DNA of 64,000 bases from Marinobacter bryozoorum (GCF_023156245.1 NZ_JAKZAH010000005.1:1-64000), one strand, 5' to 3'; numbered from the stretch's first letter, positions 9,376 through 17,491 are shown. Notes: generated from the sequence alone by a model not told the origin. Made by a program: numbers and translations.

Positions 9376-10224
9376 ATGAATCACCTGTTTATCGACAACC
9401 TCACCGTTATCGACTTTGCCTACCTGGACCACCACCGTGGCCTGGTCGGCGAAAGCTGGATTGCCGACATCGTACTGGGCGGCGAACTGGATGAGCAGGG
9501 CATGGTGTTCGACTTCGGCAACGTGAAGCGCACCATCAAACGGGTAATCGACGAACGGGTAGATCACCGGCTGGTGGTACCGGCCGGCGCAAGCTGCCTT
9601 GTACGGGGCGACAGCCCCGGGCATCTCACCTGGACCCTGGCAGACCGCAGCCAGATCCGCCACGAGGGGCCAGAACAATCGGTGGTCTACCTGGACCACT
9701 CCGAGGTTGTCCCCTCTGCGGTAGCGCGGTTACTGGAGCAGGAGCTTAAAGCAGTTCTGCCAGCGAACGTGACCGATGTGGAGGTCTCCCTGCGGGAGGA
9801 GCTGATCGAGGGCGCCTATTACCATTACGTCCATGGCCTCAAGAAGCACCTTGGCAACTGCCAGCGCATTGCCCACGGCCACCGGTCGCCGATCCGCATT
9901 GATGTCAACGGACGCCGGGACACAGATCTGGAGAAGCATTGGGCACGGGAGTGGCAGGATATCTACATCGGTACCCGCGAAGACCTGAGCCAGAGCTGGA
10001 CGGACGGGGATGGCACCGAGTATGTGAGTTTCCATTACGACGCAGAGCAGGGTGAATTCCGGCTGACCTTGCCCCGCCAGCGGGTGTGGTTCCTGGAAAC
10101 CGATACCACTGTTGAGTTGATTGCAGCTTACCTAGCGGACCAGATCAAGGCTTCACACCCCGGTGATGAGGTTCGTGTTCGGGCTTTCGAGGGGGTTGGT
10201 AAGGGCGCGATTGCTGTTCGCTAA
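9376..10224 (+). CDS. Tandem 6-pyruvoyl-tetrahydropterin synthase / QueD-like protein
   Basis: A 282-residue protein with two PTPS-fold halves. The N-terminal half (about 1-125) keeps the family's MVFDFGNVK and DHRLV motifs, but GES stands where the zinc-binding HGH normally is. The C-terminal half (about 130-282) has HYVHGLKKH, GNCQRIAHGHRS (catalytic Cys plus HGH zinc ligands) and an ETDTTVELIA segment with the conserved Glu. QueD makes 6-carboxytetrahydropterin in the queuosine pathway; the PTPS branch makes pterins. The split of motifs suggests one working active site built from both halves. The start ATG is at 9376. No other que genes are nearby, so the exact reaction is uncertain. Confidence 0.85.
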   Translation: MNHLFIDNLTVIDFAYLDHHRGLVGESWIADIVLGGELDEQGMVFDFGNVKRTIKRVIDERVDHRLVVPAGASCLVRGDSPGHLTWTLADRSQIRHEGPEQSVVYLDHSEVVPSAVARLLEQELKAVLPANVTDVEVSLREELIEGAYYHYVHGLKKHLGNCQRIAHGHRSPIRIDVNGRRDTDLEKHWAREWQDIYIGTREDLSQSWTDGDGTEYVSFHYDAEQGEFRLTLPRQRVWFLETDTTVELIAAYLADQIKASHPGDEVRVRAFEGVGKGAIAVR

Positions 10225-10310
10225 GCTGGTGGTAGCTGATCTTACTGCGTAGGCGGCCTGCTGATTTGGATTAGCAGCCTGCTAGATTCGGGTGGCGGAG
10301 CTGAGGCGGT

Positions 10311-10446
10311 AAGACTTTTCTGGACACGCCCCGCGAGTACGTCCCTGGCCGATTTTTGCTCCTGCAAAATCGGCATTTCCGCCATCCTTCGCGGTCATAG
10401 AACTCCGTCGCGCCATCCCTGGCGCTCCAGGGTCCTGAAAAGTCTT
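10311..10446. repeat. Inverted-repeat intergenic element, copy 1 (136 bp)
   Basis: The ends AAGACTTTTCTGGAC (10311-10325) and GTCCTGAAAAGTCTT (10432-10446) are inverted repeats matching at 14 of 15 positions. Inside is a 9-bp perfect hairpin, GCCGATTTT / AAAATCGGC, at 10348-10373. Positions 10404-10440 (37 bases) are the exact reverse complement of 10662-10698 in copy 2. It looks like a MITE- or REP-type dispersed palindrome rather than a gene. Confidence 0.8.
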
Positions 10447-10658
10447 CCCACCCCAGCTCCTGCAAACCTTTCCGATATCTCTACGATAAAACAACACAAC
10501 TACTTCTAGCACTCTGCGTAGTGCCGAAACGGGCAACGTATAGGCTGTTTATGTCTAGCTTCAGGAACGGTGCTATGCCCCACAGTTCCACGATGTTCAG
10601 TCGCCACCAAACATGGTCGGCGATATCAGAGCAGTTCATAGGGAGTGGGGTTGGGGAC

Positions 10659-10738
10659 ATCTTTCAGGACCCTGGAGCGCCAGGGATGGCGCGACGGAGC
10701 CCTCCAGGGATGGATTCACGGGGCGTGTCCTGAAAGAT
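10659..10738. repeat. Inverted-repeat intergenic element, copy 2 (80 bp)
   Basis: This shorter copy is bounded by perfect 12-bp inverted repeats, ATCTTTCAGGAC (10659-10670) and GTCCTGAAAGAT (10727-10738). It lies in the opposite orientation to copy 1 and shares a 37-base exact match with it, plus a second, less exact match in the other arm (GGACACGCCCCG). It lacks the internal hairpin segment of copy 1. Stem-forming GCGCCAGGGATGGCGC lies at 10677-10692. Confidence 0.8.
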
Positions 10739-10824
10739 ATCACCGGCCCCGGTCCCCGCCACCAGGCCAACCATTCCAACCGTACAGTTGGAAAACCGAG
10801 CAAACCGAGCCTCAAAAATCAGAC

Positions 10825-10854
10825 ACAAAAAAACCGCCCGAAGGCGGTTTTTTT
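10825..10854 (-). terminator. Rho-independent terminator of the tRNA operon
   Basis: On the minus strand, AAACCGCC - TTCG - GGCGGTTT is followed by a run of T (plus-strand A at 10827-10833). The stable UUCG tetraloop and T tract lie 37 bases after the end of tRNA-Glu. The T run on the plus side (10848-10854) means it can also act rightwards. Confidence 0.9.
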
Positions 10855-10890
10855 GCTGATAACCCGGTGGACTAAACCGTGTTACCAAAT

Positions 10891-10966
10891 TGGCGTCCCC
10901 TAGGGGGTTCGAACCCCTGTTGCCGCCGTGAAAGGGCGGAGTCCTAGGCCACTAGACGAAGGGGAC
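10891..10966 (-). tRNA. tRNA-Glu (anticodon TTC)
   Basis: Read on the minus strand this 76-base sequence starts GTCCCCTTCGTCTAG, has an anticodon loop with TTC (CCCTTTCACGG), the T-arm GGTTCGAACCC and a genome-encoded CCA. The acceptor stem GTCCCC/GGGGAC pairs fully. It is the second gene of a two-tRNA operon, seven bases after tRNA-Ala, and lies just downstream of gltX, whose product charges it. Confidence 0.97.
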
Positions 10967-10973
10967 TAGAAAT

Positions 10974-11049
10974 TGGTGGAGCCAAGCGGGATCGAACCGC
11001 TGACCTCAACACTGCCAGTGTTGCGCTCTCCCAGCTGAGCTATGGCCCC
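10974..11049 (-). tRNA. tRNA-Ala (anticodon GGC)
   Basis: Read on the minus strand the 76-base sequence starts GGGGCCATAGCTCAGC, carries GGC in the anticodon loop (CACTGGCAGTG), the T-arm GGTTCGATCCC, and ends in encoded CCA. The acceptor stem closes with one G-T pair, as is usual for alanine tRNAs. First gene of the operon with tRNA-Glu. Confidence 0.97.
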
Positions 11050-11062
11050 TCAACGGCTGCGT

Positions 11063-11091
11063 ATATTAAGGATCCGCCCCGGGGGCGTCAA
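11063..11091 (-). promoter_or_regulatory. Sigma70 promoter of the tRNA-Ala/tRNA-Glu operon
   Basis: Reading leftwards, -35 TTGACG (11091-11086), a 17-base spacer and -10 TAATAT (11068-11063) sit about 14 bases before the tRNA-Ala 5' end. The bases after the -10 (ACGCAGCCG) are GC-rich, as in promoters under stringent control. This makes the tRNA operon independent of gltX transcription. Confidence 0.8.
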
Positions 11092-11161
11092 CACTTAAAA
11101 CGCATTTTTTTCAGTTTTCTGAACATCCCTGTCCAGACCGATCAAAACACCACCAGATCGC

Positions 11162-12646
11162 TTATTCTGCGATCAATGTAGCGTACTCCTTCTCCACTCG
11201 CTTGGTTTCCTTCTTGGAAAAACCACCCAGAACATTCAGCGCATGACGCAAACGGGCACGGGTCATGTCCGGACCCAGCAGCGCCATGGAGTCCATAACC
11301 GACCAGGAATTGGGCGTACCGGCAATGGCAACGAAGATAGAGAACATAAAATCGCCCATCTTCAGGTCCATGGCTTTCGCCAGGCCCTTGATGTCCCCGA
11401 AGATATTCTCCTTGCTCCAGTGACGCTGGGCCTCCAGCTTCCACAGGGCAAACTGCAACACCCGCTTCACCTGGCCTTCGTCCAGTTTGTTGTGGGCAAA
11501 GTCGTCCGCCGTCAGCTCCAGCATGCCTGAGAACATGAAAGAAGCCATGGGCGCCACATCCGAGAAGACCTCCGCCCTGCCCTTCACATGGGGCACCAGC
11601 GCCCGCAGGGAATCTTCGTTGAACCACCACTCACGAAGTCGCGCGACAAACTGCTCATCCGAGACGTCTTCACGCAGCCACAAGCCATTCAGCCAGCGCA
11701 GCTTCTCCACATCGAACACCGGGCCACCTAGGGATACCCGGTTGATGTCGAAGTGCTCGATCATCTCGTCCAGGGTGAACTTCTCCCGCTCGTCCGGCAT
11801 GGACCAGCCCATGCGGCCCAGGTAGTTGGTCACCGCCTCCGGCAGAAAGCCCATGCGCTCATAGAAGTTGATCGAGGTGGGATTCTTGCGCTTGGACAGC
11901 TTGCTCTTGTCCGGATTACGCAGCAGCGGCAGGTGGCACAGCACCGGCATGTCCCAGCCAAAGTATTCATACAGCAACTGGTGCTTGGGTGCAGAGTTGA
12001 TCCACTCCTCGCCACGCAGAACATGGGTGATGCCCATCAGATGATCATCCACCACATTGGCCAGGTGATAGGTGGGCATGCCGTCGGACTTGAGCAGGAT
12101 CTGGCAGTCCACCTGGGACCAGTCAATCTCGATCACGCCGCGGAGCATATCGTCGACCTTGCAGACGCCCTCGTCCGGCACCTTCATACGGATCACATAG
12201 GGCTCACCCGCGTCCAGGCGACGCTGCACTTCGTCCGCCGGCAGTTCCAGGTCACCCTTGATGCCCGGGTTTTCACCCCGGGCCTTGCGCTCCTCGCGGA
12301 TGGCGTCGAGCTCTTCCGGGGTACGGAAGCAGTAGAACGCATGGCCCTTCTCCACCAGTTCCATGGCGTACTGGCGATACGAATCCTTGCGCTCGGACTG
12401 GCGATAGGGGCCGTGCGGGCCGCCCACGTCGGGGCCTTCATCCCACTCCAGCCCGAGCCAGCGCAATGCCCGGAGAATATCCTGTTCCGACTCGGCGGTG
12501 CTGCGGGCCTGGTCGGTGTCCTCGATACGGAGGATAAACTGGCCACCGTGCTGGCGAGCAAAGCAGAGGTTGAACAGGGCGACAAACGCTGTGCCCACAT
12601 GGGGGTCGCCGGTGGGTGACGGAGCAATTCGGGTACGTACAGTCAT
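11162..12646 (-). CDS. gltX: Glutamate-tRNA ligase
   Basis: Class I aminoacyl-tRNA synthetase that joins glutamate to tRNA-Glu with ATP. The 494-residue product has the HIGH-type motif in [12 protein letters not shown] near residue 10 and the KMSKS-type loop KLSKRKN in the middle, followed by the alpha-helical anticodon-binding domain. A longer upstream frame exists, but the ATG at 12646 gives the canonical N-terminus [13 protein letters not shown]. The length fits the Pseudomonas-type enzyme. A tRNA-Glu gene lies 196 bp downstream on the same strand. A TATAAT at 12694-12689 gives a short leader. Confidence 0.97.
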   Translation of the reverse strand: MTVRTRIAPSPTGDPHVGTAFVALFNLCFARQHGGQFILRIEDTDQARSTAESEQDILRALRWLGLEWDEGPDVGGPHGPYRQSERKDSYRQYAMELVEKGHAFYCFRTPEELDAIREERKARGENPGIKGDLELPADEVQRRLDAGEPYVIRMKVPDEGVCKVDDMLRGVIEIDWSQVDCQILLKSDGMPTYHLANVVDDHLMGITHVLRGEEWINSAPKHQLLYEYFGWDMPVLCHLPLLRNPDKSKLSKRKNPTSINFYERMGFLPEAVTNYLGRMGWSMPDEREKFTLDEMIEHFDINRVSLGGPVFDVEKLRWLNGLWLREDVSDEQFVARLREWWFNEDSLRALVPHVKGRAEVFSDVAPMASFMFSGMLELTADDFAHNKLDEGQVKRVLQFALWKLEAQRHWSKENIFGDIKGLAKAMDLKMGDFMFSIFVAIAGTPNSWSVMDSMALLGPDMTRARLRHALNVLGGFSKKETKRVEKEYATLIAE

Positions 12647-12688
12647 CAAAGGATCCAGCCTGACGCAGTGAGTGGAGGAAAAGCCGCC

Positions 12689-12694
12689 ATTATA
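12689..12694 (-). promoter_or_regulatory. Possible -10 element of gltX
   Basis: A perfect TATAAT reads leftwards at 12694-12689, 43 bases before the gltX ATG. No convincing -35 hexamer is found 16-18 bases upstream, so the call rests on the -10 alone. Confidence 0.45.
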
Positions 12695-12772
12695 CCGAGC
12701 CGCGCCGGAAATCCCATGAATGCAGGTACGGTTGTCCACTCAGACCAACCCGACACTTCCCTCACCACCAAT

Positions 12773-12791
12773 AATGTAATATTATAACATT
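12773..12791. promoter_or_regulatory. Zur operator upstream of znuA
   Basis: AATGTAATATTATAACATT is a 19-base palindrome with only one mismatched pair about its centre (positions 6 and 14). It matches the AT-rich Zur box known from gammaproteobacterial zinc-uptake genes (core TGTTATA-TATAACA). It lies 31 bases before the znuA ATG, where a bound zinc-loaded Zur repressor would block the promoter. Confidence 0.85.
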
Positions 12792-12822
12792 CTCTTTAAG
12801 ACGAGCAGAGCAAGTCTCCATC

Positions 12823-13815
12823 ATGAAGCAGATCACCAATTTTCTACCGATAGCCGGTCTTACAGCAGCCCTGGCCCTTGGAGCCGTAACCGCCCACGCC
12901 ACGGACGAAAAGCCGAACATAGTAGCCTCCCTCGCCCCGATCGAACTCCTGGTGAGGGCTGTGGCCGGTGATCAGGTGACGGTTTCCACGCTGGTGCCCG
13001 CCGGTGCCAGCCCGCATACCTACCAGCTGCGCCCCTCCGAGCGCCGCCAACTGGCCGCCGCTGACCGGATTTTCTGGGTGGGACCGGGCATGGAGAACTT
13101 CCTTGAGCGCCTGCTGACGGGACCGGATTTTCGCGACCGGAGTGTAGCCCTGGCCCCGGGCGCCGACGCACCCGGCGATGACGACCACGGGTACCACCAC
13201 GAGGACGATCACGATAGCCACGCTGAAGCGGAACACGGGCCGGAGCATGACAGCGCCGACGCTCATGCCCATGGTCACGACCACGGTGACGGCGGAGACC
13301 CCCATATCTGGCTGGATCCGGCCCTCGGGCTGGACATGGCAGGAAAGATTGCCCATAGCATCGAACAGCTTGAAGGTATCGATGCTAAAGAGATCGATGA
13401 GAACCTGGCGACGTTCGAAGCCTCGCTGAAAGACCGCGAGGCATCTATTCGCCAGCAGTTACAGCCAGCGAAGGACCTGGACCTGTTCACCTACCACGGT
13501 GCCTTCCGTCGCTTCGCGGAGCACTACGGGCTGACAATAGCCGGCGTACTGACCCTCAGCCCCGAGCGCAGCCCGGGTGCCCGCCACCTGGCAGAGGTAC
13601 AGGAACGATTGCAGCAGGCAGACCAGCCCTGCCTGCTGACGGAACCCCAGTTCAACCGGCAATGGTGGGAGTCGTTGATGACCGACGCCGATATACCGGT
13701 CAGCACCTGGGATCCCCTGGCCGGTGATATCGAGCCTACCGCCACAGGTTACCTGGAATTCCAGCAGAGCCTTGCGGATGCCGTTCTACGCTGCCTGCCA
13801 GAGAACGCCGAGTAA
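12823..13815 (+). CDS. znuA: Zinc ABC transporter substrate-binding protein ZnuA
   Basis: Periplasmic protein that captures Zn2+ and hands it to the ZnuB permease. The 330-residue product has a Sec signal peptide (cleavage likely after AVTAHA, about residue 26), the cluster A-I binding-protein fold, metal-ligand histidines (GASPHTYQL, DPHIWLDP, TYHGAF) and a long His/Asp-rich loop at about 120-163 with many HD and HGH units, typical of ZnuA zinc-harvesting loops. A Zur box lies upstream. No znuB or znuC is adjacent: gltX is divergent and the AEC transporter converges with a 30-bp overlap, so the rest of the transporter is encoded elsewhere. Confidence 0.95.
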   Translation: MKQITNFLPIAGLTAALALGAVTAHATDEKPNIVASLAPIELLVRAVAGDQVTVSTLVPAGASPHTYQLRPSERRQLAAADRIFWVGPGMENFLERLLTGPDFRDRSVALAPGADAPGDDDHGYHHEDDHDSHAEAEHGPEHDSADAHAHGHDHGDGGDPHIWLDPALGLDMAGKIAHSIEQLEGIDAKEIDENLATFEASLKDREASIRQQLQPAKDLDLFTYHGAFRRFAEHYGLTIAGVLTLSPERSPGARHLAEVQERLQQADQPCLLTEPQFNRQWWESLMTDADIPVSTWDPLAGDIEPTATGYLEFQQSLADAVLRCLPENAE

Positions 13816-14709
13816 CAGCGGCAGGGTAACCATGCCCAACAGGGTCTGCCCGCTGATGATAGCGGCCATCAGCGGGGCGTCGCCCCCCAATTGGCGAGCC
13901 AGGATGTAGGATGAGGTGGCGGTGGGCAGTGCCGCCAGCAGGATGGCCACCTGCACCAGGGTACCGCTCATACCCAGCAGCATGGCCAGGCCCAGGGTGA
14001 GTACCGGGAAGATCACCAGCTTGGCGAAGGATGACACCAAAAAAGGTGCCGAGGCATTGCGCAGCGCTTTCAGTTGCAGCCCGGCGCCCACACACATCAG
14101 CCCCATGGGCAATGCCAGGTCACTCAGCGGTGCCAGGATGCCGGCCACCACCGGATGGAAGCCGATACGGAAGAAACTCCAGATCACACCGATCACCGAT
14201 CCGATAATCAGCGGATTGGTGACGATGGCCCTGATCACTGGCGCCAGGCGCAGCTTCCCCTGCCGACAGGTCACCGAGAACATCAGTATGCACAGCAGGT
14301 TCAGCAGAGGTACCTTCACCGCCACGGCCACCGCGATCAGTGAGATCCCCTCGTCCCCCAGCAGCATGCCAGCAGCCGCCAGGCCAACATAGGAATTGAA
14401 GCGGATGCCGCCCTGGAACACCGACGAATAGACCGGCCCCGGCCAGCGCCAGACCAGCTGGATCAATACAAAGATCAGCGTCATGGCCACCAGCATGGCC
14501 ACGGTCAGCAGCAGTATGTCGCCGTAGGCGGATGCCGGCAGGCGCGCCTGGCCAAGCTTGTAGACCAGCATGGCCGGGAACAGGGCATAGTAGGTAAAGC
14601 GTTCAGCCTGGATCCAGAAACCCTCGCCAGGGAACTGCCAGCGCCGGAACAGGTGCCCGATCACTATCAGCACGAACACCGGCATCAGGGCCTGAACCAC
14701 AACTGACAT
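13786..14709 (-). CDS. AEC family transporter (auxin efflux carrier-like)
   Basis: A 307-residue membrane protein with about ten hydrophobic segments in two five-helix halves, as in the AEC (bile/auxin carrier-like) family. Characterised bacterial members export or take up small organic acids such as malate or malonate, but the substrate here cannot be told. Family features seen are the N-terminal ALMPVFVLIVIGHLFRR and the C-terminal PTATSSYILARQLGGD. The end overlaps the end of znuA by 30 bp in convergent orientation, an arrangement that could cause transcript interference. The start ATG is at 14709. Confidence 0.88.
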   Translation of the reverse strand: MSVVVQALMPVFVLIVIGHLFRRWQFPGEGFWIQAERFTYYALFPAMLVYKLGQARLPASAYGDILLLTVAMLVAMTLIFVLIQLVWRWPGPVYSSVFQGGIRFNSYVGLAAAGMLLGDEGISLIAVAVAVKVPLLNLLCILMFSVTCRQGKLRLAPVIRAIVTNPLIIGSVIGVIWSFFRIGFHPVVAGILAPLSDLALPMGLMCVGAGLQLKALRNASAPFLVSSFAKLVIFPVLTLGLAMLLGMSGTLVQVAILLAALPTATSSYILARQLGGDAPLMAAIISGQTLLGMVTLPLLLGVLWQAA

Positions 14710-14752
14710 ATCTGTCCCTCAAGGCTGAAAAGCTGAGGATACTACCATTATC

Positions 14753-14777
14753 GCTCCCCGGGGTCTGCCCGGGGAGC
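14753..14777. terminator. Strong hairpin between potD and the AEC gene
   Basis: GCTCCCCGGG (14753-14762) pairs perfectly with CCCGGGGAGC (14768-14777) around a five-base loop. There is no T tract in either direction, so it may be a weak terminator or a stability hairpin at the 3' end of the potABCD transcript. Confidence 0.4.
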
Positions 14778-14786
14778 CTGCAGGAC

Positions 14787-14804
14787 GGGCGGTCTAAACC
14801 GCCC
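14787..14804. terminator. Second hairpin after potD
   Basis: GGGCGGT (14787-14793) pairs with ACCGCCC (14798-14804), loop CTAA. It lies 16 bases after the potD stop. No clear T run follows on the minus strand, so efficient termination is uncertain. Confidence 0.35.
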
Positions 14805-14820
14805 TTGAATTACACCGGGC

Positions 14821-15867
14821 TTAGCGGCTGGTCTTCAGCTGCTCCCAGTAGCGGTTGTAGACCTGCATGGCCTCATCACCCACGTCTTCCTGGAACTCGG
14901 CGTTTTCCATATCCTCCGCCGTGGGATAGCTGGTGCGATTGCTGGCCACTTCCTCCGGCAGCAGGTCACGGGCGGCCAGGTTTGGTGTGGCGTAGCCGAT
15001 GTCCTCGCTGATCAGCGCGGAGATCTCCGGCTGCAATACGAAGCTGATGAACTTGTGTGCAGCTTCCGGATTGGCGGCATTCTTGGGGATCACGAAACTG
15101 TCGAGCCACACAATGACGCCCTCCTCCGGGTAAATGTATTCCAGGGACGGCATGTCTTCCTTGCCCATAAAGGCTTCGCCGTTCCAGATCATGCCGATAT
15201 CGGTCTCGCCTTCGAGATAGGGCATGCGGGGGGCGTCGGAATTGAAGGTACGTACCGACGGCATCAGTTCGGTGAGCTTCTGATAGGCTTCCCCGATTTC
15301 CTCCGGATCGGTGCTGTTACCGGAGTAACCCAGTACGCGCAGGCCGATATGGAACACTTCCCGCATATCGTTCGTCAGCATCACCTGGCCTTCATACTGC
15401 TCGTCCCACAGGTCGGCCCAGCCGGTTACGTCGCCCTCTTCCACCGCGTCACTGTCGATGGCCAGGCCGGTGGTGCCCCACAGGTAGGGTACGGAGTAGG
15501 CGTTGTCCTTGTCGAAGCTCTGGTCGACCAGCTCCGGGTCCAGGTTATCGAAGCCTTCGATCTGGTTGTGATCGATTTCTGTCAGCAGGCCTTCCTTGCG
15601 CATCTTGTTGACGTAATAGGTGGACGGCACGGCAAGATCGTACTGACTGCTGTCGTCCAGCAACTTGAGACGCGCATACATGGCTTCGTTACTGTCGTAG
15701 GTGGTGTAGACCACCTCAATGCCTGTTTCTTCCTCGAACCGGTCCAGCACTTCCTGGGGCATGTACTCTGACCAGTTGTACAGGTTCAGTACCTGCGCCT
15801 CTTCCTCCTGGCCGCTGCAACCCGCCAGGGAAACCGCTGCCAGACCGGCAATGGCAAGTTTCTTCAT
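14821..15867 (-). CDS. potD: Spermidine/putrescine-binding protein PotD
   Basis: Solute-binding subunit of a polyamine ABC importer. The 348-residue product follows the PotD pattern closely (LNLYNWSEYMP, YDSNEAMYARLK, VPSTYYVNKMRKEG, GMIWNGEAF, TPNLAARDLLP). Unlike the soluble E. coli protein it carries a lipobox, LAGC, with Cys17, so it should be a membrane-anchored lipoprotein. It is the last gene of potABCD and overlaps potC by ATGA. Two hairpins follow it. Putrescine-specific PotF is the alternative, but the operon order is that of potABCD. Confidence 0.92.
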   Translation of the reverse strand: MKKLAIAGLAAVSLAGCSGQEEEAQVLNLYNWSEYMPQEVLDRFEEETGIEVVYTTYDSNEAMYARLKLLDDSSQYDLAVPSTYYVNKMRKEGLLTEIDHNQIEGFDNLDPELVDQSFDKDNAYSVPYLWGTTGLAIDSDAVEEGDVTGWADLWDEQYEGQVMLTNDMREVFHIGLRVLGYSGNSTDPEEIGEAYQKLTELMPSVRTFNSDAPRMPYLEGETDIGMIWNGEAFMGKEDMPSLEYIYPEEGVIVWLDSFVIPKNAANPEAAHKFISFVLQPEISALISEDIGYATPNLAARDLLPEEVASNRTSYPTAEDMENAEFQEDVGDEAMQVYNRYWEQLKTSR

Positions 15868-16634
15868 CGTTTACTCCTCATCAGAATCCATTGGGATAAC
15901 ACAAGCATCAGCAGCGAAAACACCAGTAACAGGGAGCCCAGTGCATTCACCTCGGGTTTCAGGCCCACACGCACCATAGAGTAGATGCGCAGCGGCAGGA
16001 TTTCATAACCGGGGCCACTGACAAAGGTGCTCACCACCACATCGTCCAGGCTCAGGGTAAAACCGAGCAGCCAGCCGGCCAGCAGTGCCGGCATGATCAC
16101 CGGCAACAGTACCGTGCGGGTCATGGTGAAATCCGACGCCCCCAGGTCCCGGGCCGCTTCCGGCAGGCTTTCATCAAAGCCACTGAGCCGGGCCATAACG
16201 GTAATCACCACGAACGGCAGACAGAAGGTCACGTGGGCAAGCAGCAGGGAGAAGTAGCCCAGCTGCACACCCACCAACAGGAACAGGGACAGCAGGGAGA
16301 TGGCCAGCACGATCTCCGGGGACATCATGACCACGAACAGCATCCCCTTGAGGGCCTTTTTGCCCCGGAAGCGGTAGCGGTGCAGTGCCAGTGCGGTCAG
16401 CGCCCCGATCAGCGTAGACAGGGTGGCGGCAGAAACCGCCAGCCACAGGGAGTTCCACAGCGCCTGCATCATGGCGTCGTTGGTAAACAGGGCTTCATAC
16501 CAACGCCAGGTAAAGCCACCCCAGCGGTAGCCGGTGCGCCCGTCGTTAAACGAAAACACCACCAGCACGGCAATGGGAATGTACAGGGCCAGGTACACCA
16601 GGGCCAGGTAGGCCCTCGGCAGCCAGCGAGTCAT
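15864..16634 (-). CDS. potC: Spermidine/putrescine ABC transporter permease PotC
   Basis: A 256-residue inner-membrane permease with about six hydrophobic segments and the binding-protein-dependent transport signature EAARDLGASDFTMTRTVLLPVIMP that docks on the ATPase PotA. With PotB it forms the channel of the polyamine importer. The start and stop overlap both neighbours by four bases (ATGA with potB at 16631-16634 and with potD at 15864-15867), indicating coupled translation. Confidence 0.93.
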   Translation of the reverse strand: MTRWLPRAYLALVYLALYIPIAVLVVFSFNDGRTGYRWGGFTWRWYEALFTNDAMMQALWNSLWLAVSAATLSTLIGALTALALHRYRFRGKKALKGMLFVVMMSPEIVLAISLLSLFLLVGVQLGYFSLLLAHVTFCLPFVVITVMARLSGFDESLPEAARDLGASDFTMTRTVLLPVIMPALLAGWLLGFTLSLDDVVVSTFVSGPGYEILPLRIYSMVRVGLKPEVNALGSLLLVFSLLMLVLSQWILMRSKR

Positions 16635-17491
16635 ACGTCACCTTCCTCACCCAGGCGGCGCTGGCTGAGACGATGGGTAAACAGCAGCAGCGCCATGGCC
16701 AGGGTCAGCATGATGGCGGCGGCGGCACCAAACGGCCAGTTGCGGGCATCGAGGAACTGGTTCTTGATGACGTTACCCACCAGCAGGTTGCGGGAACCGC
16801 CCAGGATATCCGGCACAAAGAACAGCCCCATGGCTGGCAGCAGCACCAGCATGACGCCCGCCAGCACGCCCGGCAGGGTCAACGGTATCACCACATGGAT
16901 AAAGGTGCGGAAACGCCCTGCCCCCAGATCGTGGGAAGCCATCAGCAACTCCCGTCTCAGGTCATCAAACACCGAGTACAACGGCAGGATCATAAAGGGC
17001 AACAGCAAGTAGACCAGCCCGACAATAACCGCCCCTTCGGTATACAGCATGCGCAGGGGTCCATCAATCAGGCCCAGCTCCATCAACCCGGTGTTGATCA
17101 GGCCATTGGTCGCCATCAACAGCTTAAGGGCGTAGGTGCGCACCAGTGAGTTGGTCCAGAACGGCACGATCAGCAGGAAAATCAACAACAGCTGACGGTC
17201 CTTCGCCACACGGGACAGGGCCCAGGCAAACGGATAGCCAATGAGCAGGCACACAAGGGTGGTGATCGAGGCCATGTACAGGGAGTGAAGAAACACCTCC
17301 AGGTACAACGGATCCAGCAGGTTGCGGTAGTTTTCCAGGGTCACCGGAAGTGACAGGAAGGTGCCCGGGTCCCGGGTGAGGAAACTGGCGCCGATTACCA
17401 GCAGGTTTGGCGCCAGCACCAGGGCCAGCAGCCATGTCCACACCAGTAGCAGCACACCGGTCCGGAAGGGTTGCCGCAGCCCCCTAAGCAT
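16631..17491 (-). CDS. potB: Spermidine/putrescine ABC transporter permease PotB
   Basis: Second permease of the polyamine importer, 286 residues from the chosen start, with about six transmembrane segments and the EAA-like loop ([20 protein letters not shown]). The frame can be extended to a TTG at 17527, but the ATG at 17491 overlaps the potA stop by eight bases (ATGCTTAG), a usual coupled arrangement, and gives a normal length. It overlaps potC by ATGA. Confidence 0.92.
   Translation of the reverse strand: MLRGLRQPFRTGVLLLVWTWLLALVLAPNLLVIGASFLTRDPGTFLSLPVTLENYRNLLDPLYLEVFLHSLYMASITTLVCLLIGYPFAWALSRVAKDRQLLLIFLLIVPFWTNSLVRTYALKLLMATNGLINTGLMELGLIDGPLRMLYTEGAVIVGLVYLLLPFMILPLYSVFDDLRRELLMASHDLGAGRFRTFIHVVIPLTLPGVLAGVMLVLLPAMGLFFVPDILGGSRNLLVGNVIKNQFLDARNWPFGAAAAIMLTLAMALLLFTHRLSQRRLGEEGDV

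Larger units (their letters stand above)
10225..10826. other. Long non-coding stretch holding two inverted-repeat elements
   Basis: No credible gene lies between the stop at 10224 and the tRNA terminator. Small open frames here (for example 10282-10536 and 10613-10903) are created by the repeat sequences and lack a ribosome-binding site and coding-like composition. The two repeat copies at 10311-10446 and 10659-10738 are listed separately. Between them (10447-10658) I see no recognisable feature. Confidence 0.7.

Noticed and set aside
10282..10903. Small open frames inside the intergenic repeats (84, 70, 96 and 76 codons)
   Set aside because: They are produced by the repeat elements, differ in frame between copies and lack ribosome-binding sites.
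12720..14820. znuB and znuC expected next to znuA
   Set aside because: The neighbours are gltX and an AEC carrier; no permease or ATPase of the zinc system is present.
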